Assembly (NCBI GenBank): GCA_037039685.1
Contig: JAWNGF010000004.1
Location: forward strand, 3,162,001 to 3,226,000
Source of the DNA: Ceratobasidium sp. AG-K
Taxonomy: Eukaryota; Basidiomycota; Agaricomycetes; Cantharellales; Ceratobasidiaceae
Direction of reading: 5' to 3'
DNA: 64,000 nt
Part shown: positions 56,557 through 64,000 of the stretch, one piece after another
Position numbering within the stretch: position 1 is the first letter of the stretch
Layout of the letters: the number at the start of each line of letters is the position of its first letter
Position numbers and translations under genes: made by a program
Notes under the pieces: model-generated
The model's database searches: none
What the model saw: the letters and a program-made list of their open reading frames with translations, nothing else
Told to the model about the DNA's origin: nothing

Positions 56557-57908
56557 ATGTCAAATTCAGAAGACTTCAACAATAAACTTCCTCCTCCATC
56601 CTTGCCTACCGGGAACAAGTATGCTCGGCACCATAAATATTATTACGAGGATGGAAGCACCGTGTTTCAAGCTGGAACGTACCTTTTCAAGGTGCATAAC
56701 TCGCCAGGGTATTTTTGGGCCGCGAATTCTCATCTTGAGCGTGCAGTTTCAGGCGTCCTTGCTTAAAGCCGATCCAGGCGTGAAAGGGTACAAATTCGAA
56801 GCCATTATGAAGCAGAGGCTTGAAAGTTTTCTGGAATCCAATGATGACCCAGGGTCAAGCGATTCAAACCCCATTGTCCTTCCTGTGCCTGCTGATCGTT
56901 TTGTCGATTTTCTTTTGGCCGTACTCGAGGGGTTAGTTGTGTGTCCCTTGGCGAGCTTCATAGACCAGCTATTTACGCCTTTTCCTACAGAGTCGGAATA
57001 CCTATAGCGACGGGTGTTCTGACAGTTACCTTGCAACCAAAATCGCATACACCTGAATTTTTAGTTTTCAACTTAGCCACTGGCCTTGTGGCATCATACT
57101 TCGGAATGAAAACTCTCGAGTCTTGGGCTTGGGAGCAAGTTCGAGTTATTCTTGAATTGGCAGAGTCGATCGCAGCCGGAGGGTGGACCCACGAGCTTCT
57201 TGAAGACCTAGCTGGGTATCTCAAGACAAACGAAATACCGGAGTTCCAACATGAACTTCTGGGAATGATGCAGCTCGTTTTATCCCGCGCGTCGCTCGGA
57301 GTCTTGGATCTTCCGGTAGAGTACCGTGCCGCGAACCTTTTGTTTTGTGTAGGGTTACACAACGATCAAACCCTGGTGACTGCTAATCCAGCTCTCTTCG
57401 GCTTTGCTTTTATAGCCATTCTATCGCTGGGCCATCGCTCCCCTTTTTGGACTGAGCACTTATCCCGAGACAACCGCATGACATTGTACGCAGCGTATGC
57501 TGACCTAACAAGACTTGCCGGTCATGATGAACTTTGTGTCAAATGGCTCACGGAGAAGATCGGAGTTAGGAGTGTGTGTTCGGCGACTCGCTGTTCCCAG
57601 GCATTCGACAGGATTTGGAGTAAAACCTTTGCCCAGTGCAAGCGTTTAGACTCGGTTATTCCTTTAGAAGATATCACTCAAATCCTAACACTACCCACAC
57701 ATCGATTTGCGTTTGCCAAGGAATCCTCAAGTTGGACATGTCAGCGGAGATGTGCTCAAAGCTCGCTGGAGAAGGTTGATACTGCTATGCGTGAGACATT
57801 TAGCGGATTTACTAAGAAACACGAGCAATGGGCGAGGTATTTCCTCTTTCAGTTGATAAATGTTTCTGTGCTTATTTCGTGACGGATCGATCCCGCAGGG
57901 ATGCATAA
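56557..57908 (+). CDS. BTB/POZ-domain protein, array member 3 (391 aa)
   Basis: Exons 56557-56691, 56747-56931, 56991-57836 and 57899-57908 give 391 residues. BTB part: HHKYYYEDGSTVFQAGTYLF, QASLLKADPGVKGYKFEAIM, SSDSNPIVLPVPADRFVDFL. C-terminal part: ATGLVASYFGMKTLESWAWE, NPALFGFAFIAILSLGHRSP, RMTLYAAYADLTRLAGHDEL, then a CSATRCSQAFDRIW segment with two cysteines and a final WTCQRRC patch absent from members 1-2. The last exon contributes only a residue or two before the stop. Exon 3 and total length equal those of member 4, marking these two as a subfamily. Function: probable protein-interaction adaptor. Confidence 0.8.
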
Positions 57909-58192
57909 CCCACAAGCCACGGCCGCCATCAGAGCCTTTTATATCAGAGCAACTTACCATGTATCAAGCCTACTCATTGAATCCCAATGTTGAAGCGTTT
58001 TGCACTAAATTGAATTACAGTTCAAAAGCATACATCATACTATCCAAACTTGCTTTGTTGAGAACAATCATTGTCTCGGTTCAATATTGTTAGCCGTTCG
58101 TATGACCTTCTCAACGTTGCTTATGCTTTCAGTAGTTTTGCGTGCCCTGTAACATTTTTAGCATAATCTGGAGCGCTCGAAATATGATACTA

Positions 58193-59301
58193 TCACCCAC
58201 ATGCGATGTGCTCGGACACGAATGATGAGATCTGGACCGATGCACCACATGAATTTTTCGCCACAGCAGGTAGTGATAAACTTACAAAGTAGTACGAGTG
58301 ATCGTACCCATCTCGCTCGCGAACACTGACCGCGTCATCTCCGAACCCGGCATTCTTAGCGGCTCCAACAAATGTCTCTGGTAGGAGCTGTTTCTGCTTG
58401 TAGAAGTTATCGGCGGTACCCTATAGCGCATACATGTCAGCGAGAGAAGAAATGTAAGTACTTGGACATACATAGTCGGCGAGAATGTGCACGTCTTTTC
58501 CCTTTGCTTTGGTGATCAGCTCGGTAGCGTCGTGTGCTTTGCCCTCATCCAGAGCTCCCTATTCACGTGTTCGCTCCGTCAGTAAGATAATTAAATTAAA
58601 GCAGAAACAAGACCCACCTTCAGATATCCTTTGAATGCCTTGTCGCCCCACGGACAGTTCACAGGATTCAGGATCGGCGCAAATGCACTCGCACCCTTGT
58701 ACTTGACGCCTTCCCCGGTACCCAGTACGCCCTTCAGGTAGAGTGACACAGCGCCATGCCCGCCCATCGAGTGTCCGATCACGCTCTGGTTGTCAAGATC
58801 GAGCACACCTCCGACCTTGTCATCTGCCTTGAGGACCTGCTGTAGCTCGACAGTGATGAGTCGCTCCATGTTATAGTGCTTCGACCACTCGGGCGCGGAC
58901 GCATTGAGGTAGAAGCCTGCGCCTGTTCCAAAGTCCCAGTCGTCATCTTCGGTCGGGATCTTGGCACCGCGGGGAGAGGTGTCGGGGAAGAGAAGTGCGA
59001 GGGAGTCCTGCGAGGCGGGAAGGAGAAGACCCGCTTTCCAGGGTGCGGTGTCCTCGTTGCAAGTCAGTCCGGCTAGGTAAGTGACGACAGGAACCTGATT
59101 GTACGGACTTGGTTAGCAGACTGTTCACGGGGCTGACGATGGACAAGCGCAACATACCTTGGACGTAGGGCTAGCATCCTCGGGAACAAACAGGTTGAAC
59201 TGGGTCTCCAGTCCTCCGAGTGCTTCGGAGACAAACTTGTACTTGATGATAAACCCGCCAAACGCTTTGTTCTGTGCGAGTTGTTCGAGTTTCGCGACCA
59301 T
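58193..59301 (-). CDS. S-formylglutathione hydrolase
   Basis: Exons 59301-59158, 59094-58618, 58558-58472, 58420-58286 and 58231-58193 give 293 residues, normal for the family. Motifs: FNLFVPEDASPTSKVPVVTY, LTCNEDTAPWKAG, the nucleophile elbow GHSMGGHG (Ser ~157), NPVNCPWGDKAFKGYL, and the catalytic His in GYDHSYYF, followed after a short last exon by ISSFVSEHIACG. It hydrolyses S-formylglutathione to formate and glutathione, the second step of glutathione-dependent formaldehyde detoxification. It is a housekeeping gene on the opposite strand within the BTB array, so the array has expanded around it. Confidence 0.93.
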
Positions 59302-59522
59302 AGTGTGGGATTATCTACAGGATGAAAGACGAACACAGTAGGTGCAGTGGTCGATACGAGTGGATCTGATTATCATTGGCGTACGAAGAAATGTGCTTAT
59401 AGGCATCGGGTGGTGGAGGCGGGTGATCTGATTCCGTTCATTCGTGGGCGATTTGACGTCAATAGCTGCGTCCACGTGACTACCTATTTTTTATGTTTTT
59501 GATTTTTGAATACATGTTTAAC

Positions 59523-59552
59523 GAGCTACATGAACACGAGGTCAAACCGCTC
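59523..59552 (+). repeat. Exact 30-mer upstream of dead array member
   Basis: Identical to 56326-56355, again after a T-rich tract, about 280 bp upstream of the pseudogene at 59829. Confidence 0.8.
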
Positions 59553-59828
59553 AGAAAAAAAAGGCCGAGAGAGAAACGCGAGAAGAGAAGAGAAGACCAA
59601 ACAGGAAACGCAGGCGGGGCATGTGACTACACAACTGGGAGCGCGAAACTCACCACACCAAATTGCACCATATCATTCTGGGATATCTTGCACTTTATTT
59701 ACTCGTAATTTTTACACTATTCAACCAGTATCCATCTTGAGTTCTGGATAGTACCGTCTACGTTATATCGGACTCGGAAAATTCGCGCAACAATAACCTC
59801 CCCTCCCGCCTTCACTACTCCAGCGGGA

Positions 59829-60561
59829 TGACAGAATGCACCCGACACCCCGACCACTATTGTAAGGACGGCAGTACAGTATTCCAAGCTGCTGTACACT
59901 TTTTCAATGTATGCAACTTGCCAAGGGTACGATATTTCTTACAATTTTGTTATATAAACAATTCCAGGCGTCCCTGTTAAGAGCAGATCTTGGCACTGAG
60001 GGCTATAAGTTTGAGGAACTTATGAAACGCAGACTTGAGAGCTTTGGTGAATCCGACAACGAGCCTGGTTCAAGTGAGCTCAACCCCATCGTCCTCCCCG
60101 TAAGCTCCAGGCGCTTCTTGTCACTTCTTCTAGCGGTATTCGGAGGGTTCGTTGTGTATATTGTTTGGTAGCCTTGAAAACCTGCTCACATAAGTCTCAT
60201 ATCACAGGGTTGGCGAGCCTGCGATTGCGAATATGCTCGCGACCCCCTATCAGCTAGAGCTTGAAACCCCTACGTTCTTTGTCCGCTATCTGGAGCTTAG
60301 CGTTATGGCATTATACTTTGGAATGACATACCTTAAGTCTTGGGCACAGTCGAGAGTTCTAATCATGCTGACGAACGAGTGATTTTGTACGCAGCCAGTC
60401 CTGACCTAACTAGACTTTCCGACCATGCCGATCTTCAGCCCGAGTGGATCAACAAGCCAGCACAAATTATGGACTTATGCTCAACCACTCGGATCTGTCT
60501 TCGAAACTTACAAACCGTTTCTTACGGAGCCCTAATAAAAAGAGAGCCTCACGTGATATGA
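59829..60561 (+). pseudogene. BTB/POZ paralogue with large internal deletion
   Basis: Homologous to members 3 and 4: CKDGSTVFQA in exon 1, then QASLLRADLGTEGYKFEELM and SSELNPIVLPVSSRRFLSLL, and in exon 3 VRYLELSVMALYFGMTYLKSW. Right after LKSWAQSR the sequence jumps to the RVILYAA block of the C-terminal half, removing about 100 codons (residues that in member 4 run from the SRIQLIL helix to the GHRVILYAA motif) and shifting frame. The trailing DLTRLSDHADL and CSTTR blocks are still recognisable. No intact product can be made. Confidence 0.8.
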
Positions 60562-60657
60562 TGAAGTGATAACCACCAGGTCATCAATGGCACACGACCA
60601 CCGACATTGATCACTCAAACGGGTTCTCTCATTCTGAATCATAGCTCTCTCCGTGCT

Positions 60658-62020
60658 ATGTTTCAATCAACGGGCTCTGGTAATAACAAATCTATCTTCT
60701 CAACCCGGCAGGAGTACTTGAAGCGCCGTACTCGGTCTCAGGAGTACTACTACGAGGATGGAAGTGTAGTGTTTTCGGCCGGCAACATCTTATTCAAGGT
60801 ACAGTACTGGGAAAAGGCTGTGAAAAATAACTCTAAGGCAACCACAATACACCTGGCTATACAGCTACAGGCGTTTTTATTCAAGGCGGATGCAGGCGTT
60901 GGCGGCTACAGATTTGAGACAATAATGAAGACCGTGACTGACAACATTGCCAACAACAAGCCAGGGTCAAGTGATGAAGATCCTGTTGTGCTCCCACTGG
61001 ATCCTCATGTTTTTACTATGTTTCTTCTCGCAGTGGTTGGCAGGTCAGTGACAATTTACGATTGAAATTCAGCTATTTGACCTCTCATTTCTTTCGTTGT
61101 AGAGTTGGAGATCCCAAACTGACCGAATTTCTCACACTTCCCGATGAACCTAAAAACCATACCCCGAAACTTCTTATTGACTATCTGGATGTTGGTGTTA
61201 CGGCTTCATATTTTGGGATGAAAAATCTTGAGTCTTGGATATACTCCCGAATTCAGCTTATTTTAAAATCTGCTCAGTCACTTGCAGGTCAACAATGGCC
61301 ACAGGACGCTCTCAAGAGACTATCAATACATCTCCAAACAATCAACATGCCAGAGAGCCAAGACGAGCTACTAGGATTAATGCTGCTGACCCTCTCCCAC
61401 CCTGCACCCGGGTTCTTCAGTGCCTCGGCGGAAATCGTCACCCCCAATATACCGACCTGTGTGGAGCTATACAAGACTCCAAAGTTGGCAACTTCAAATC
61501 CTGCACTCTTTGGCTTTGTTTTTCTAGTCATGCTATCACTAGGTCACCGGTCTCCATTTTGGTCTGTATCCCTAACCCAAGGCCACCGCGTGATTTTGTA
61601 CGCGGCGCATGTCAACCTAACTAGGCTTCGTGACTACCAAGACCTCAAGCTTGACTGGCTCATAGGACAGATACAAATCAAAGACACTTGCTCGGCGTTT
61701 GGCTGTTCTCGAACCTTCAACAATATCTGGAACAGAACCTTTGCTCAATGCAAACATTTCGACTCTATTATTCCTCTAGAGGATGTCAAACAGATTCTGA
61801 TTCTCCCAAGATATCGATTTACGTTCGCCCAAGAATCTTTAAGCTGGCGATGTCCTTCGGGATGTGCTCAAAAGTCGCTTGACAAGATCGACGCTGCCAT
61901 GCGTGAGTTGTTCTGTGGTTTTACTAGCAAGCATGACGTTTGGGCTAGGTAAATATTGTCCCAGATTTGGATGTCGAGTTCCATTAATTCTATTATAATC
62001 AATCTCATAGGGGTGTGTGA
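60658..62020 (+). CDS. BTB/POZ-domain protein, array member 4 (391 aa)
   Basis: Exons 60658-60798, 60865-61043, 61103-61948 and 62011-62020 give 391 residues, the same total and the same exon-3 length (846 bp) as member 3. BTB part: RSQEYYYEDGSVVFSAGNIL, LQAFLFKADAGVGGYRFETI, SSDEDPVVLPLDPHVFTMFL. C-terminal part: DYLDVGVTASYFGMKNLESW, NPALFGFVFLVMLSLGHRSP, HRVILYAAHVNLTRLRDYQD, then CSAFGCSRTFNNIWNRTFAQ and a closing WRCPSGC patch. The first intron (66 bp) has no stop and is a multiple of three, so retention would add 22 residues. Cysteine pairs near the end could bind metal. Function as for the other members, unproven. Confidence 0.8.
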
Positions 62021-62232
62021 TGCAAATCATTCGCCAGAATTTGACTGTCTTCATTGATAGTTGTACAATATATTTGTTTCCGCCTTGTCCCAAGAATGTC
62101 CTACCAACGATTCGAAGTCGAATGGTTACTGCTATACACAGTTCCTTGCGAACTTCAAAATATGCCAGCGTTCGGGATACGTATCCCTGTTCTTGCCACT
62201 GCGTGCAGCGACCTGGGATAGGGCACAGTGTA

Positions 62233-62352
62233 AAACGTTTCTCGCATATTAAAAAGTCATGTGCAGGCCATTTTTGGCCGCTTTCGATCGTTTGGAGCAT
62301 TCTGATTGGGCATGAGGATATCACATGACTTTTTAACATGTGAGAAACGTTT
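62233..62352. mobile_element. 120-bp MITE with TA target duplication (Tc1/mariner-like)
   Basis: Terminal inverted repeats of about 31 bp (left aaacgtttctcgcatattaa..., right its near-perfect complement ending ...tgagaaacgttt; the outer 11 bp match exactly) enclose ~58 bp without coding capacity. TA dinucleotides flank both ends (62231-62232, 62353-62354), the signature of Tc1/mariner-class insertion. Confidence 0.7.
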
Positions 62353-62793
62353 TAAACTACGCCTTATAGCAGTCTACGCGCTCCTGCATCTATTGACATG
62401 TAATATAGGAAATCATGTGTTCTTGATATTTTGAGTAGAGTCGAAACACTAAGACTCATTAGTGCCCCCACTTGTACTGGATAAAGGACCCATTTCGAGA
62501 AATCGCCACCAGCCTGCGTTGGCTTGCAAGCGCTTTAGTTGGCTGGTTTGGGAGGGTCACGTGTAAAAAGGAAGAGTCACATGCGGCGATGCCTGAGGAC
62601 TTTAGGCTGAAGTGTTACATGATCCCCGAGCGTGCTTCATTACCCTACCCTACCGCATCAAAACCTCCACAATCCACAGATATCCAACTTCATTAACCGG
62701 ACTGTGTATTATAGCTCATCTTGATCAGTGCTATTTTGTTGCTCGGTTGAATTAGCTTGCAATCGGAAACTGAACACAGTTTCCAGCGACGCA

Positions 62794-64000
62794 ATGTCGG
62801 ATGAAGAACCCTCGAATAATAATAAGCTCCCCCCTCCAAGCTTACATGACAACGATTACTGCTTATCTCTCTCAAGCCAATCTGATAGTAACAATTCAAA
62901 GTTCTCAACAAAGCCACTCCCTCCAGAGGCAACCAGATATCACCGAAGTTCAAATTATTACCTGAACGATGAAGGGGTCGTCTTCCTAGCAAACAACGTA
63001 CTCTTCAAGGTTAGGTTTATAGATTTATACACTGCTGAAATCAGGGCTTCCCTGATTTCCATTGCACATATCAGCTTCAACCTTTATTTCTCGCGGCCGA
63101 CCCTGATGTCAAGGACTTTGAGTTCAAGCCACTCATGAGGACTGCGCTCGAGGGTTCCAAGGCGCGCCCAGATAGGCCAGGTGCAAGTGATACAAACCCT
63201 GTTGTCCTTCCGGATGACGTTAGGGCTTCACAATTTCGCGACTTTCTCATGGCAATACTGGGTAGGTATGTGGAGCTCAATAATATTGGTAAAAATGGCA
63301 GAATAATGACAGCCCTGGTAGGATTGGAGACAGTGCGTACACGAACCTCATAACGGCCGCTCAAAACACTTTGTTCCATCGTTGGCAGTGCATCTCCTGT
63401 TTTGCAAATATTGGGGGCCTGGCCGTGCGGTTCGGTATGCACCAGCTTGATAATTGGGTTCAATCTCAGATCCAGCAAATTTTTCGGGTCTCAATCAAGC
63501 AACTTGCAGCCGAAAATTGGGACAAAGAGGCCCCGTTGCGACTCATAAAATACATGCACACCACCCGCTTATCCCGTTACCAAGGCGACATCCTAGCTTA
63601 CATGCAATTCTTTCTTAGCAACGTAGCAGTTAGCTTGGTCTCCACGAGTCGTCCACCGAAAAGCACTGCTGTGTTCACAGAGTTATTCAAGGATACGACT
63701 CTTTCTACCGATGACCCTAGTCTCTTTGGATTTATTTTTTCAGCTATTCTCTCTCTGGGTCACCACTCTCCTGCCTGGACTGAACATGTCACTCGGGAAC
63801 AGCGGCGCATTCTCTTTGTCGCCCAGGCCAGTCTGACGCGCCTTTGCGATCATACTGAACTCCAAGTCAACTGGCTATCCCAGCCCTCAATAGTGAAAGA
63901 TGCATGCTCTCGGTCAGAATGCACTTCGAGTTTTTACAGCTGCTGGAATAATAGCTTTTTTTTGTGCAAAGGCTTGGATTCACTAGTACCTTTGGAAGAT
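62794..64000 (+). CDS. BTB/POZ-domain protein, array member 5 (partial, cut by window end)
   Basis: Exons 62794-63009, 63075-63265 and 63322 to the end of the window. Exon 1 is longer (72 codons) with a Ser/Pro-rich lead before SSNYYLNDEGVVFLANNVLF. Exon 2 reads LQPLFLAADPDVKDFEFKPL and SDTNPVVLPDDVRASQFRDF, and exon 3 GLAVRFGMHQLDNWVQSQIQ, DDPSLFGFIFSAILSLGHHS, QRRILFVAQASLTRLCDHTE, then CSRSECTSSFYSCWNN. Intron positions match the other members. The BTB start is more diverged, but the frame is open throughout, so this is probably a working gene. The 3' end lies beyond base 64000. Confidence 0.78.

Overview
The window looks like nuclear DNA of an Agaricomycete-type basidiomycete. Genes are rich in short introns (mostly 45-70 nt, with CTAAC/CTGAC-like branch sites), and families typical of basidiomycetes are present: an HD2-like homeodomain factor, a DUF6533-type membrane protein, a TKL-like kinase, and lineage-expanded BTB/POZ proteins. 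A Rhizoctonia-like (Ceratobasidiaceae) origin is my guess from the overall style, not something the sequence proves. A 100-N gap at 36781-36880 shows it is a draft assembly.

Region 1 (1-13 kb) is gene-poor and repeat-rich. It opens with a homeodomain gene resembling the HD2 half of a basidiomycete mating-type pair. It then carries a dispersed family of tiny secreted cysteine peptides on the minus strand: four intact 52-residue copies and one dead copy, three of them sharing the same upstream elements. A 5'-truncated LINE with an open EN-RT-RNase H frame and a 15-bp target-site duplication has landed next to a ~520-bp segment that duplicates one peptide gene and its flank. A long imperfect hairpin element lies at 3.5 kb.

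Region 2 (13.6-34.8 kb) is dense and mostly ordinary. It holds a membrane-anchored TKL-like kinase, an unknown C-terminally membrane-anchored protein, an IME4/METTL3 m6A methyltransferase, a TPR protein, an alpha/beta-hydrolase lipase, a DUF6533-type protein, a GMC oxidoreductase, a lipid-droplet-type hydrolase (LDAH), and an unknown 233-residue protein.

Region 3 (35-50.5 kb) has a broken chitin deacetylase beside the assembly gap, a broken BTB gene, NAD-dependent glycerol-3-phosphate dehydrogenase, a MYND-finger protein, an MFS transporter, and an ~1826-residue Ser/Pro-rich coiled-coil protein.

Region 4 (51.7-64 kb) is an array of BTB/POZ paralogues on the plus strand: two of one subtype, two of 391 residues each of a second, a deleted pseudogene between those two, and a partial gene cut by the window end. 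They share one exon plan. One S-formylglutathione hydrolase gene sits inside the array on the opposite strand. Copies of intergenic sequence upstream of several members, the dead members and a 120-bp TA-flanked MITE all point to active local duplication and decay. The peptide family and the BTB array are the parts most likely to hold undescribed biology.
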